Position numbers and translations under genes: made by a program
The notes under the pieces: model-generated
Database searches by the model: none
What the model was told of the DNA's origin: nothing
What the model saw: only the letters and a program-made list of their open reading frames with translations
Shown here: positions 33,538-46,700 of the stretch, one piece after another
Numbering within the stretch: the first letter of the stretch is position 1
Layout: every line of letters begins with the position of its first letter
Source of the DNA: Zerene cesonia
Lineage: Eukaryota > Arthropoda > Insecta > Lepidoptera > Pieridae
Length of the DNA stretch: 64,000 nucleotides
Direction: 5' to 3'
Assembly (NCBI RefSeq): GCF_012273895.1
Contig: NC_052112.1
Location: 3,162,001-3,226,000 of the forward strand

Positions 33538-35649
33538 TAAAAACAAATACTTATATTAAAATATCTTGTTGTTCTGAAAGTTGTAGTATTGGAGCGGATA
33601 TTACTTACTTTCTACATTTTACGAAGCATCAATAATGCAAATAAACGTTGAATATTGCTATAATTGTTTTTCTGTAAAGCGTATATATCTAATTTTCATT
33701 GTGCGAAAAAATCTATAACCTAGTTTTTTCTATTAAATTATTAAATAGTTATTATGAATTTCTGTATTTATATTATTTTATTTCTATAACAATTAATTAA
33801 TAGTGGGTAATTATGCATGTAAGTTTAATTTTGTAAATTGGAAAATATATATGTTATATAAAATACACATTTACACAATCAAATTGAACAATTTCTTTCA
33901 CTTAAATTACCATTTATTACTGTAAGTTTTATAGGACTTTATATAACCAATAAGATCAGAATCTATAATAATACAAAATACCAATAATAGGTACCCATAA
34001 TTGCAATATATAAATGTGCATATAACTATTAATATTTATAAGATGTTAGCCTGAGTTAGACAATATGGGATTAACACACTGGACATTAAATATCTCACTT
34101 ATTAACGTAAAAGCAAAAAATATTCATAATAACTTAGCACTATTGATGGCTGAACTAAGGAAATTATGTAATCTCAGTAAGCAAGAAAAATTTTAATTTC
34201 TGCTTGTCTCGGAAAGCGTATCGCAAACTTCTAACAAGTCAAACTAAATTGAACTTATCACGCTCCGATTATATAATTGGACCCCTTAAGCTCTGTCATG
34301 GCTTATATTCAGAAATAAAGTTGTCTTTTTCATGAGCTTTTAAAGGACTATTAATCAAAACTGAACTTTTAGTTCATACATTTTTATTTTAAAAATCGTT
34401 ATAATATTTGGAATGCTTAGGACAAGTCAAATAAGTATGATTTTCATTATACTTTAAAAAATCTTTATATATAAAAATTTATAAATAAATCCCTCCGTAC
34501 ATATAAATTTATCTAAAGAAACTTGAAATGACATGTCAGAGTCCAGACCCTACATAAGTAATTCAGCCGCCAGACTAATTTATTTTGTATTCTGTAAAAC
34601 AACACGTAAGTGCTCAAGTAATGTTTTAAATAAATTGGATAAATTAGAGGAAGATAAGAAGGAACTTTATTTTAAAACCTGATGTTGAATTTATAAAATA
34701 ATATAAGCAATTTTAAACGTAGAAGGAAATTTATCCAAAATACTTAAGTTGATTTTGATCATCCACGCTCGCTACATAAAACAATGCTGACTAAACGAAC
34801 GTTGATAACTTTAAAGTTTAAAGTTTTCTCGTATTTTTGCATAGCATGAAACAGAAGCTAGCTGCTGGCGGCATAAATTATAAGTTTCTAGTGCATTTTA
34901 ATACATAACAGGATGAAATTTACTCCAGTTCTATATAATGTGTAATTGTTTCATTTAATTTAAACTAGACACATGTATATAATTGTACATAGATAAATCG
35001 TAAAATATTAAGCCAGCAAAGAGATACGAGTTCGGTATAATTCATAAAATCCTAAAACTTATTTTATCAGTTTTTATAAGAAAAAGCTGATTCACTGAAT
35101 CAAGTAATCCTTGATATAATTTTAATATAAATCGATTAATTTAACATAAGGAAAACATAACTAATACAAATATATGAATTTTTCTACACTTATTTTCCAT
35201 TTATTTTTGAAAAGATATTCGAAATTAGTATGTTCATAGTCATGTCTGTATTGTAATTGTATTAATGTTTGTTTCGAATATCCCAATGTTGAAAGCGATT
35301 TCACGTTCGTTAAATCAATAACGTCATCATGATTCAATGTTGGTGTAAATAATCGTTTCTAATTATAAAATAAATCAAACTTAATATTTTTGATCATTTA
35401 AAAACACGTGGGCTATTTTATCTAAGTAATGAAGATATGAATAAATATACTTCCTCTCTGGAGCGTGTAAGACTCATGTATATCGTGCATTGTTGGAATA
35501 ATTGTGTAAATTAATCAACGTCTTACTCAGGGGCATATTAATGCTCGTAATGAATTATTATCCATTGTATAGGTGGTTTTGCTGGTTACCGATATTTGCA
35601 ATTAAGTTGTCTTTATTATAGTTGAAAGGGGTGAAAAGATAATTTATTA
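33538..35649. other. AT-rich intergenic DNA
   Basis: Nothing recognised. Confidence 0.45.
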
Positions 35650-35885
35650 ATATTTTCAGCCAGCTCGCACAACCCTCCCATACAGATCGGCATGAAATAG
35701 TAGCTGGACAATGCTACGGTGTTTTTAGGTGTGGGGGAATCAGAAGACAATTATATTTCTTGACCATTCCCAGTCTCTTTCTAATTTCCCGTCGGACGGA
35801 ACTACAGAGGCTCTACGTCTGCAAATGTGATCGCTTACCATCAGGTGAACCCTCAGCTCGGTAGCCCGCACTAACATTAAAAGTT
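35650..35885 (+). repeat. dispersed lepidopteran repeat, diverged copy
   Basis: 'cagctcgcacaaccctccca', a C/T-rich tract 'gaccattcccagtctctttc', and the end 'gatcgcttaccatcaggtga' 'accctcagctcggtagcccg'. It shares its architecture with 27597-27905 and its tail with 1-205. Confidence 0.6.
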
Positions 35886-36156
35886 CAATAAATCAGTAAC
35901 AAAGAGCTACTATTACCGCCAATGACGAACTCAAAAAATATAACCGGAATCTATATCAACCTCCATTAATTTGATGTTACCTAACAGTATATACGAAATC
36001 TCTTCGACCGTTAATCTTTCGGAGTAAGTGAGACAGCCGGGATTTTTTACTTAGGTTTTGATTCATCTTTTTCCCGCTCTGGATCTATTGGTAATCCGTC
36101 TGCTCGTTATACTTAAGCTATTACTGGGGTATTTTTTCACTGTTGACATTACTTAC

Positions 36157-36262
36157 TGGTGGTCGACAGTGAGCGCTCTGCGGGGCGGCGGGGCGAGGGC
36201 TACGGGCCACGCCGCTTGCACTAACGACTCTCTCACAAACTGTTCCCAAGATGGCGACGTTC
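36157..36262 (-). CDS. candidate 106-base internal exon, unknown gene
   Basis: Minus strand: strong acceptor (tttctgttattttttcag) above 36262 and a consensus donor ACCA|GTAAGT below 36157. The insert is strikingly GC-rich. Two frames are open throughout: NVAILGTVCERVVSASG with ARSPRPAAPQSAHC following, or TSPSWEQFVRESLVQAAWPV with ALAPPPRR following. The third stops after nine codons. The 5' end holds GCCATCTTG, the core of a YY1/Pho site, so a 5' leader exon is another reading. I do not recognise the protein. The splice sites are the best of any candidate here. Confidence 0.42.
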
Positions 36263-37006
36263 CTGAAAAAATAACAGAAATTGAAATTTGGAACTAAAAA
36301 CAAACACATCTACAATTACAATAAACAATGAGCTTCATACACATAACGCAAATATTTATAACTCGTGAAATGAAAATTTCTCTAACACAGTTTCAAATAA
36401 TATAATCAAATGTTTATATCAAAGTGACAACCTTGGCCTGTTAGATTTAGAGCAGAAATTTTGAGTTACTTTAGAGTGGTCCCTAATCGAATTCGAGGCT
36501 TTTACAACAGTGGCTTTCAGCTTTGGCCAGTTTGCAATGATTGGGCTGGCTATTCAATATGTAGCTTATATAATTCCATAAGCTAAATAATAGATTATAG
36601 TGGTAGTGAATTATTTACTTCTAGCTCATTCGTTGGAACAATTTACAGTAATCCATCATATCCGATCCGAATTTCGTGCACCGTTTAATAATATACAACC
36701 TAACATTTTTAAGATCGCAGTAGAATAATACAAAGGAATTTGTATTCAAAATGTGGTATGGTTTTACCCTCACATTTCTACAATTAGTTACATATTTCTA
36801 AGTGCTAAGTGAGAATAACCATCCTAACTCAAGCAATGATATCGACCCCTACTAAATAATTATTCTAACAACCAGTCCACCTGATATATGGAAAATTTTC
36901 TAATCTAGTACATCAACGGTATATGAGCTTATTTCCGTGTAATCAGGCGTTATTATGTGAAAAAATAAAAAATGTATCCATCATACAAATTATCGCATTA
37001 CAATAG
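36263..37006. other. intergenic DNA
   Basis: Nothing recognised. Confidence 0.4.
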
Positions 37007-37071
37007 ATTAGGGATATTTACTGTTATTTAAATTAGGGATATTAGATTATATTAGGGATATTTACTGTTAT
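37007..37071. repeat. 21-bp direct duplication beside a SINE
   Basis: attagggatatttactgtta followed by t occurs at 37007-37027 and 37051-37071, with a partial third unit between them. Confidence 0.75.
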
Positions 37072-37076
37072 ATATA

Positions 37077-37309
37077 ATCCACCACGCTGGCCAAATGCGG
37101 GTTGGCAGATGTCACATGTCATCGAACTTTTGATTCTTGAACATGCCGGTTTCCTCATGATGTTTTCCTTCACCGTTTTAAGCAGTGATGTTATCGTTAG
37201 CGAAGATAAATTGAAAAATCAATTTATTTCCTGCAAGCTCGCCCGGTCTCGAACCCCGACTTATCGATTTTGAGGTCCGAGGTTCTCACCACTGAGCCAC
37301 CGCTGCTAT
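37077..37309 (-). mobile_element. tRNA-derived SINE, reverse copy lacking its 3' part
   Basis: Reverse-strand A box (ccactgagcca, 37289-37299) and B box (ggtctcgaacc, 37245-37255) are perfect. The rest matches the SINE at 25104 up to 'ccaccacgctggccaaatgc', after which about 70 bases of the 3' tail are missing. Loss of the 3' end points to later deletion, since retrotransposition normally truncates 5' ends. Confidence 0.85.
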
Positions 37310-39082
37310 AATTTTTTTACCATAAAATTATGAATGAACAAACCGTTCCCATATTGCATCTATTTTAAATTTATATACCTACATTCAGTAAGCAAACGAC
37401 AAGTTTTCGAGCTCATGGACGCACAACTAATAAAACATTCAAGGGAAAGGTTTATTATAAGTTAGCAATTCACGTAGGTGACAAGCTGTTTTTTTTTCAA
37501 TGTTTATTCACGACGTTCGCTTGAACATAACCTTAGTCATGTTTTATATAATTCGTAATCAACATGGATCTAAAACCCGACATAAGCAATAAATAGCTCG
37601 GGTGGCAATTTGCGGCAACGCTTGGAACATTTTATCGCTAACTTGTATTTTTATTACGCAATTTATTTAAGTTTAAGAACCAATTATTATACGTTATTTG
37701 TTACGATAAAAATTATTTATGCAATATTATTATGTTTGGTTTAAGATCGTAGGCTTAAAATTCAGCTGTCCTTTTTTTCACTTTAAAATTGCGGCATTAT
37801 TAGTTTGGTGACAGTCTAATGTTTAGACATACGTAATATATAAGTTATGCCACGAAAAACCGAAAACTTTGAGTGATTCTTTAATAATCGGTTATCATAC
37901 CGTGAATACCACACATAAACAATCAATAATTATTTAAACTTTTGTTTTATAATCAAAATTTTGTTTAATATTCCAAAAACAGACCATAATTATACATTAT
38001 ATCTGTACACCTTTAATATATTATATAAAAAAACCGCCAGAATTTAATCAGGAATTTACGTTCAAACTTTACGAAGAATTATATTTGGCAGGTATAATTA
38101 AGGTTAATTTTCATCTTCAAATATACATAATTCATACGGAGTTGCCGACTAGGTCCTAATCTCTCTTGGGTATAAAATGCTGGCTCCGTTACAGAGACAG
38201 CCCCAATACCGAGGGAATATAGGACAGAATAAACCACTTTATCTTTAACGATGTTCGGCTCATTAGAGCGGTTGGAAATTAGGGCTTACAATAATATTTT
38301 AGGTAGTTAATATTAATTCTCATTGAAATGACTGGTATAGATACGTGGCTATCAAAATGAAGATACAGAATAACATAAATAGGAAAGGAGCGGAGTATCA
38401 GATTCCTTTCGAAAGCGGGATATAATACGTGAATGTTTGTATAAATATATATAACAACTTATAGGTAAACATTTCTTTGGCTAGCGACGACGTATCTATA
38501 ATATAATAACGATAATACTCTTCTATACTCTTCATTCACAGATCCTCTTACATGTAGCATGAAATATGGAAGTATTATCTATGCCTATATTTATATTATC
38601 TATATTATTTATATTATCTATCTATAAAAAATGTGCTGTAATTAACTTGGCAATGTGGAATGTATCTATGTACTAATCATTTCCTTTAATTTAATTTATT
38701 TTCGAACGTTTGGTTGTCTGGCAGAAATCGGTACATAACGATAAAATTGCTAGTTCTTCAAAAGTATTCTTAGGTTAAGTTTAATAGTTTTATTTTCAGA
38801 GAAATAAAGCATTGATAAATATAAATATACCTATGTCTATTTCCACATATTAATTTCAAATTCTATTTCGTACTTGCCGCGAATCCTTTTGTATGTTAGA
38901 ATGCTAAACAATTTGCATAGAGAATAATAGTTTATATACAATAGTTTCTAAAATATGATATTTAAGTTCTGTGCGTTCTTGTACCGTACCAATGTTTTAA
39001 TGAATAATTGTTGTGGTTACCGCAATTATATTTCATATTACTTACAAATTAATTAATTCTATTTTAGATGTTTTGAATTACA
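37310..39082. other. AT-rich intergenic DNA
   Basis: Contains a 'tatattatctatattattta' low-complexity tract at about 38585-38630. No gene seen. Confidence 0.45.
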
Positions 39083-39430
39083 TATTTTCAACAGACTTCA
39101 AAAAAGGAGGTTAACAATTCGGCTGTTCATTTTGGTTTTTTATCTTAGAACTTTCGACTGGATGAACCGTTTCTGATGATTTTTTTCTGCCATAAGCGGG
39201 CAATTGAGCTGGCCGTTCATCTGGTGTTAAGCGACACCACCGCCCATGAACATTCGCGCAGGGGTAGTGCCTCTGCGAATGCACTTGCGGGTAAGGGATA
39301 AAGAAAGGATTGACATCTGGAATAGGGAATGGGGTAGGAAGGGCTAGGAAAGAGAAACGGACTGGTTGTTATTTTTAATTCGAAAGCTGGTGCCTCCCGT
39401 GTGATCACTTTTGTATAGTTCAGACAATAT
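39083..39430 (+). repeat. 'gacttcaaaaaaggagg' repeat split by a nested insertion
   Basis: 39090-39187 ('cagacttcaaaaaaggaggt', 'tctgatgatttttttctg') and 39372-39430 ('aattcgaaagctggtgcctc' 'ccgtgtgatc') are the two halves of the repeat that is continuous at 42818-42975. Confidence 0.7.
39190..39371 (-). mobile_element. nested dispersed element inside the 39083 repeat
   Basis: 'gcgacaccaccgcccatgaa' 'cattcgcgcaggggtagtgc' and 'gcgggtaagggataaagaaa' match the reverse copy at 18341-18500. It interrupts the host repeat exactly between blocks that are adjacent at 42905. Target duplications are not clear. The 63-codon minus ORF over it is an artefact. Confidence 0.65.
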
Positions 39431-42400
39431 GAAGGTGGTAAAGTTAGAAAACCTGGTCACAGTCATTGTTCACCGATGTTGTTTCCTATAATATAACACC
39501 ATTCTAAGGCTGGAATGTATCACTTTTTCTTATGACAACGAAATACGTCATATACCCTTCGTATTTTCTTTAATATATGCGTTATAAGTATATAAAACAT
39601 TTGTAAAGAGAAGCTAATTTGGAAAAAAAAGATTTGATATAAAGCGATAAAAAATTGCAATTTACACCATAGAATTAAAGAAACACGTCTTACATTATAA
39701 TAAATGTAGACCCATAAAATGGTTTACAAGCACGCAGGCGGTGTTATTACGTCGCTATAACATGTATACTTACATATAGGTACTTTTACGTACCCTTGCT
39801 GTCGGGTCAGCACAAGACAGTCGTAAAAATATTGTATTATTTAAATCAGCAAGGATACTACTGCATACATAACATTTTATTTCTAAAATGTTTAACGAAT
39901 ATTCTACTTGGAAAGCTTGTAGCTGCCATTGTCAGTAGCTTATTATTTTCCCTGACGTGTCTTGGGCTTCTATAAATGTTCAGAGCACACTAATGAGCCA
40001 ATACGCTAGACGTTGATAAAGATGAGGTATAATACATCATATTTTCCTTAGATAAAATAAGGATAATGGACAATAATGACATTGTATATCATTTTATTTT
40101 CACGCGATAAAAGAAGGAGCATAAACCCGCAGCAATCTGGAAAATTCGAAACGATGATGTTTGGTTACAGAGAAAATGTGTTGCTGATAGAAGTAAGGTA
40201 AAATTCGTTGGTAGCGAGCAATAATTAATTGGTAAACTTTTTTTTATTTGAAGATTTACTTATTTTTTTGGTCGATATATTTGATCTCATTTAATATATG
40301 TTTGTTTTTGTTGGGACGTGTGGAAATTTCAAATACTTTGTATGTTAATACGTTGAAGAAGCTATCTCAACGCGTGTTCTGCAGATGTTATATGTATGTA
40401 TTTGCATGTTACCTTATTCCTTAATGTATAAACTTTGTACGTGTATCGTATCTTTTTCCGGAAATTATTCTCATTTGTATTGAGGTCACGAAATCTCTAC
40501 CAATACAAAATTGGAATAGTTTATAAATGAATGCTTTACAAATCAAGGGGAGCGCGCTTCGGCAGATATCTTCAAACTCGTTACCTTAAAGATCTTTACA
40601 ATTTACGGTTAAATGCAAATTGTTTATATTCAGAATACGTTTTCACTGTATTTGGGTAGATCTAGAAAGTTTTTCAAATACGTTTCAAGCAGAATAGGAT
40701 TTTATTTTTTCGTTATAATTAGATCATGTAGTTAAATTGAATAATGCGTGATGTTTACATACGTCATACGATTACGTGAAGAAGTTTGAGCATAATTAAA
40801 AATATTAAAGGCAAAAACTAATGTATTCTCTGAACACACTATTGCTTTCCCCATAAGATATTGTTATTCTACTAGCTACACAGCGCGTTTGAAAAAAAAA
40901 TAGAGAAATTTCTAGAAGCTTCTGGAATATACGCCAATACTTACTTTTTTACTTTGATATTGTTTCGACGATGATGTGTTACATTAAATTTGTCTAGCCA
41001 TGGAACACAAAATATGACAAGATAAATCTCTGGCATGTTTTGTACAAAATCAAGCCCTCGTCAATCAGAATTCATAATATAAATGTGGGCTCTTCTAAAG
41101 ATAGTGTTCATGTAGAGGCTTGTATTGGAGTATTATACATTTCATACGCTGTATAATTGCGGTCGAAATAATTGTAATCATGAGAATTATCAAATTAATT
41201 AAATTGTAATTACACCTAAAACCTGTAAAATTATGAAGCCTATTATAACATTACGATATGGTTTTTCATACAAAGAAAATTACGTCTCAGGTAAATTAAA
41301 GAGCTTAAAATTTACTCGCATCTAAAAGAAAAAAAAAATTATAAAATAAATATTGGATTTTCGATGCCATCGATTTGGTACAATAAAAAAGACGAAGATT
41401 TTAGGTATAGTGTAGTAATAGGTACAGTGAGGAAAATTTGAATTTATTAAGATATTAAAAAACCACAACTTCAGTATACTATATTATATTCCCAACAATA
41501 ATAATTACCCGTACTTTTATTATCTATACTCAAGGATATTTTTTATCGAATTCTTTCATAAAATCCTCGAAGATTTTTCCTTTTAGCGTTGCTATTAATT
41601 ATGATAATATAATTATTTCCAAGTTCGAATTAGATCGGATAATTAAAAAAAATCCTTTAATCTAAAGGGAGGAAATAAGTGGAGCGAGTGAAGATTGTGA
41701 AGTATTATATAATGCAATTTTAAATTGAATCGCTACAGCCAAAGGAATAGAGAGCATAGTCCTAATTGTTGTCGATTAATAAATGAGCTTTAGGTTATTA
41801 TATCATACGTGGAACCACGACCTTTAACATGTATATGTACATAATAGATTGGTTTGATTTAATGTAAAAAATTGTTTACTTCCTTCAGCTAATAAAAACA
41901 CTATTTACAATTATGTTTTTTAGTTTCTCCTAAGTAAGCCCTTCAATTTGAAATCCATACTGTGGTGTATTCGTTATTTTAACTAGTCGTATTAGTAATA
42001 TGGTAGTAACATGCTCAGATGATATTGGAATTCGAATGACGTCACATTAAACGTAGCTACATAGAATATATTGTCATCCGTGTCGCGCCATATGTACCAA
42101 ATTTCATAACTGATTTAAAATTCAGTTACAAGATTTTACCAATTTCGTTGCAAGATATCTAAAAGCTAGAATGAATGCGTATGAAGCAATACGTTTTCCA
42201 ATTGTAACTCTGGAAAATTCACTAAAATAACATAATCTATACTACTATAAGACCAAGAAAATAAAACTGCAAAACCTACGCTTACTATTTTAAACTAAAC
42301 TATTGCTTTTTATGGGAAATATGCAGCTTCACTGGAAATTTTTAATACAAAAATAACAACTTATTCATAAGTCGTAATATAGTAGATTTTATCAACAAAA

Positions 42401-42817
42401 TTCTCACAAAACTAAAATCAAGTTTTAGTAATTTCTCAGTATATTGTATTTACCTATATTTTAATGAACATTACAACGTTATCACTCAAATTTCATATAC
42501 GTGTATATTTATTATTCAATGATGATCATGCTGAGGTATTCAATAAATAATTCACGTGTAGCGCTCGTGGGTCCTTCAGATGGTACACTCGCAAACAAAG
42601 ACGGAATTTCGTAATACGCATTTCAGTGGGATAATGAAATTTTAGGGTCGAGTCTACTTCCGTGACATGGCTTTAATTAGGTGTTATTCTATTTGCTTAC
42701 TTCATCTAATATTTACTATTATAATTTGTTTATCGTATTTACGGATTAATAGTTTTATAAAGTGCATTAAAATTATTCCAAAACTTAAATATTGATTTTG
42801 TTATATTTTGAACCGGA
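39431..42817. other. AT-rich intergenic DNA
   Basis: No ORF, splice pair or repeat that I can support in 3.4 kb. Confidence 0.45.
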
Positions 42818-42975
42818 ATTAAAAAAGGAGGAGGTTCTCAATTAAACGGTTTTTTGTGATTGTTATCTCATAACTTTTTACAGGAAGAATCGATTTTAAT
42901 GTTTCTTTTTTTAACTGGTAGCTGGTGCCTTCTATGTAGTCCCGTTTGTTTAAATTCTGACGATTTAAAGGCGAT
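42818..42975 (+). repeat. 'aaaaaggaggaggttctcaa' dispersed repeat
   Basis: 'ttaaaaaaggaggaggttct', 'gttatctcataacttttta', 'gaagaatcgattttaatg', 'gtagctggtgccttctatgt' is a well-known block order in lepidopteran genomes. Uninterrupted copy of the 39083 family. Confidence 0.65.
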
Positions 42976-43481
42976 TTAGTTTTTGTTCAAAATAATTATA
43001 ACAATAGTCAAGTTAAACAACAATTTATAAATGAGAAATATTTAAAGAATAGCTTATAAGCTTTTTTCCAAGCGTTTTATACAAGCTTTGTATACATGAG
43101 GTACAAACAATATAATAATACAAACTCGTTCGGTATTGTGATGAACTTTTAATAACTGAAAAGCGTTTTTTTACTCTAAAAGGTTTAGATAAAATACCCA
43201 GTGAACAAAAACATAGTAAAAACATGCTTTAGGCCCATAGGGAAGATACGAACATTATAACCTAGATAGATAAAAATCCAAACACTCGTACTAAAGAGAG
43301 CTTTTTTAGCAAACCATAAGCTTTATTTTTGCTCAAAACAGGACTTTGCGTCGTTCCGATGGAGGTGAATTTTGCGTTTTATTATTTGTTGAAGCTTTTG
43401 CAATTGTTTTTTTCCATATCGATACCGTTAACGTCAATGGCTACACGGGTCTGAATTCATGGAGCATCTTATTTATTTCAG
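42976..43481. other. intergenic DNA upstream of the candidate exon pair
   Basis: The stretch 43352-43481 remains open in the frame of the exon at 43482 apart from one TGA (43452-43454). A 23-base 'exon' with good sites (aaaacag|gac ... gag|gtgaat) at about 43343-43365 is too short to trust. Confidence 0.35.
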
Positions 43482-43557
43482 CCAGCTTGCGATATTTCAC
43501 AACGTGGCGGTTCTTTTAATGTCTCCTTTGGGATCTCATTGACTTGGATGGATGTAG
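43482..43557 (+). CDS. candidate internal exon 1 of a two-exon pair
   Basis: Excellent acceptor (gcatcttatttatttcag) ending at 43481. It is open in phase 0 for 25 codons plus one base, including PACDISQRGGSFNVSFGISL followed by TWMDV, up to a donor GTAG|GTTTAC. A donor four bases earlier (GGAT|GTAGGT) would leave phase 0 instead. With the chosen donor, the carried base completes a codon with the exon at 43670 across a 112-base intron. The family is unknown; the pattern of two Cys-containing, Trp-containing segments is protein-like. Confidence 0.38.
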
Positions 43558-43669
43558 GTTTACAATGTTATGAACTACATAACTTGTATTGTGGAACTCT
43601 TGTACTCTTCATATTTTCTATGTTATATTCTTTATAGCCTCAAGATAAAGCAGATCCATCCATTTACAG

Positions 43670-43744
43670 TTAGCAACATATGCTGGGAAGCCACAGGAGT
43701 AAATTGCGTTTCTGACGCTAGCCGCAAGAGGAATTGGATATCTG
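43670..43744 (+). CDS. candidate internal exon 2 of the pair, 75 bases
   Basis: Acceptor 'gatccatccatttacag' and donor ATCTG|GTAAGATT, both strong. Only one frame is open: two carried bases, 24 codons (SNICWEATGVNCVSDASRKR then NWIS) and one carried base, so the exon is phase-symmetric. The other two phases meet stops at once or after ten codons. It joins in frame to 43482-43557. No downstream exon was found before 57 kb. I do not recognise the gene. Confidence 0.42.
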
Positions 43745-46700
43745 GTAAGATTGTTGAAGTGTAGGAGTGGAATTTTTTAGTGATTGCGTCATTATCATTA
43801 TAACTTTACCAGATAGAGTTGATATCGTACTGTATGCAGCTACAACTTATAATGAATTTGTATTTTTACATAACAACTACACAATTCTATTTATAAATTG
43901 AATCAACATGATAGGCATTTTATACAATTTTGGAACTGCATTTGAATCAACTTTTCATGCTATTTAAGTCATACAGATATGCCGACAGCGTAAAATTTAA
44001 ATATTAAGTCATTAAATTATACATAATCACGGCGATATACTTTTGAGGTAAAAATTTTAACAGCTCCATTAATAAACATTAATTCATTCGCAATAAACGC
44101 GACCAGCGGGTGGATTTGGTTGATAAAACACTTGTATTGTATTTAACATGACAGTTGAAACCTTCGTCATTTATTGATAGCAGCTCATTTTCACACAATA
44201 TATATTTTCATTATTTATGCACATGTTCCGAATATACGATCTGTCAACATAAATGTAACTAAGATTAAATTTACTTTATTCCGCTCCACAATTTTTTTCT
44301 CCGTAATTATTTTACAAAAAGCATTATGTTACATTCTTAATTGATATTAATCAAAAATAATTGATGTGGCTGTATATTATATTGGCACCAAATTGTATAA
44401 AAACAATGTAATATTAATAATGCTTGTTAATATATATAAGGTTTATTTGAATCTAAATTTTATTTCTTATTCCATAACGTGAATAGTGTCCTATAAAATC
44501 TATAGATGTGCTACGTTCAATAACTGACTTATCAGTAGAACTATGTCTAGCCTATCAATCTACATCAGTTCTTACTTTGCATTGACTTTCGTATAGTGCT
44601 ATACGGATTGAAATAACGACAAAGTGATTGATAGCATCTACCGACATTTCTATGAAATCTTTGAAATTGCTTTCACATAAGAAATTTATTGTATGTATTA
44701 TTCTTTCATTTGTATGGATGATTATCATATTACATGAGCGCTACAATAGTTGACACTGTATTTTTAATTTATTCACTTATGTTGAAATGTTACCATATGT
44801 TGTTAATTTTACCCTTAAAGCATGCAAAAGTTTCAAAATTCGTGGTAAGTGGTTTATCACTTTCGAGCTTAAATTATCTAATAACCAGTACCTATGTATT
44901 TATATCTAGGTACACAGACCCATTTCTCGACATTATACCGTATTCTTATCGAGAATAAGAACCATTTTATTTTGTTTTATTTTTTTAATACAACGTTGTA
45001 CATTATATTGTTTTCTTTACTTTCGCTTTGAGTTTAGTAATTTATAAATCGTTTGTTTCTACACGTAGGAAAAATCTATAGATGTGACAACTGTAAGAGT
45101 TGAAAATATTAATAAAAATAAATAACAGGGGCAATTAGCAAGCCAAAAATATGATAAAAACGCTACACTTTATTTTACCGTACGTGAAAACTACGGAAGA
45201 CCTATTAGTAGTACTTTGACATCTTGTACACACCCTGAACTTTTTATCCTGAAATAATTGATACTTTAACAAACAAATTGACATTCACCTACTCGTGTGG
45301 CAACACCTGAACCTCGGAGTAAAATACATTTCTGTAGAATTTCTATTTGCATAAAATATCTTGCAAAATATTCTAATAGTTTCTATAAAAGGAAGCACTA
45401 CAAACATACAACACTCTGTATATAATGAGAATATGTCAGTTCTACCTGGGTGAAACGCTTGTTATTATTCGGTATGAAATACGGGTACAATTGTAGCACT
45501 CTCTGTATTTATGATACCTGTCCTCATAAACTACTGAAATTTATATGAAACATTGTATTTTAAAGCACTCAATTACCCGTAGACAAGAATCAGATTAATA
45601 ATTGTATGCAAATTTAAAAGAGGTCAAACGAAGAGGGTATTCTTTGCACTAAAAACTTTGTCCATTTCTTTTAAAAGAGTTATAGAAGATAGCTTAGTCT
45701 AAACCATAAATTACTATAATCGCTCTTTGTCAAATCGGCTGTATAGTGAACTTTTGTTCCCCGGAATTGACTTGTTCTACATATTGAAATTTAATACACT
45801 ATTCTCTGTTTTAGAACGAATACAAAATGTATAATTTTTTTTTTTATTTTACTGACCTCATGATATATGAAGTTAAGAATAGTTTCAAAAAGCAATTAAA
45901 AGATGAGCTAAATATAATATATAGAATTTTATCGAAAATAGAATTCAATATAAAAGCTCAAAAAATTTTCAAAATTATTAAAAAAATAAAAAATAAAACA
46001 GGACAATTTGCTGAAGTGATATAACTGTAGAATATCTAAATGTTTTCGTTCTGCAATTTTATACCCAAATTTGAGCAAGATTAAAAAATAAAACCACTCA
46101 AGAACAAATTACCGCAGACGTTACGAGGAGATTGCCATAAATTAATTTCGCTACACATTACTCAAATATATTTTAGCATTCGACCTAGCCACATTAACCT
46201 ATTTATACACAAATGCGTATTACAATTATCATATAGTTTTTACAGTGGTTTTATGGTGACATTATAACATTAAACATTTTCTTCGCAAAAATCATGAAAT
46301 ATGAATCACTACATATATACTATAAACAACATTACAGTAGCTTACATTGTCTGTCCCAATGTATGCTTAAATCTTTAAAACTAGACAACGGATTTTGATG
46401 GGATTTTTTTTAATTGATAGATTAGTCAATTAGAAAGCTTACACTTTAAACCTTGCGCTTCTCTGTCTTCTTAATAATACCAAAAACTGCCCACTCATAT
46501 CAAATGATCCTATCAACTTAGAACGTAAATTTAGTCTCTGAAGCTCCCATTGCCAATAAAATATGTGAATGATCGATTAATTTTTAATAAATAAACTTCA
46601 AATAAATTAGTAATTTAGCGTAATCGCAGTTAGCCTTTTTTATCTGGGCTCGTTTAACCAATAAACCTTAAGCCTTCATGAATAAAGATAAGATTCATTT

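Noticed and set aside
36417..36445. Possible third, reversed copy of element B (tcaaagtgacaacct)
   Set aside because: Only the first nine bases fit; the rest does not align.
43343..43365. 23-base micro-exon before the 43482 exon
   Set aside because: Splice sites are plausible but so short a piece cannot be judged from sequence alone.
44641..44680. Possible reversed third copy of element A (attgctttcacat)
   Set aside because: Match limited to about 12 bases; no dyad or flanking blocks.
45827..46024. Lys/Ile-rich 65-codon ORF that looks coiled-coil-like
   Set aside because: Composition is what AT-rich DNA gives (AAA, ATA, ATT codons) and no upstream signal exists.
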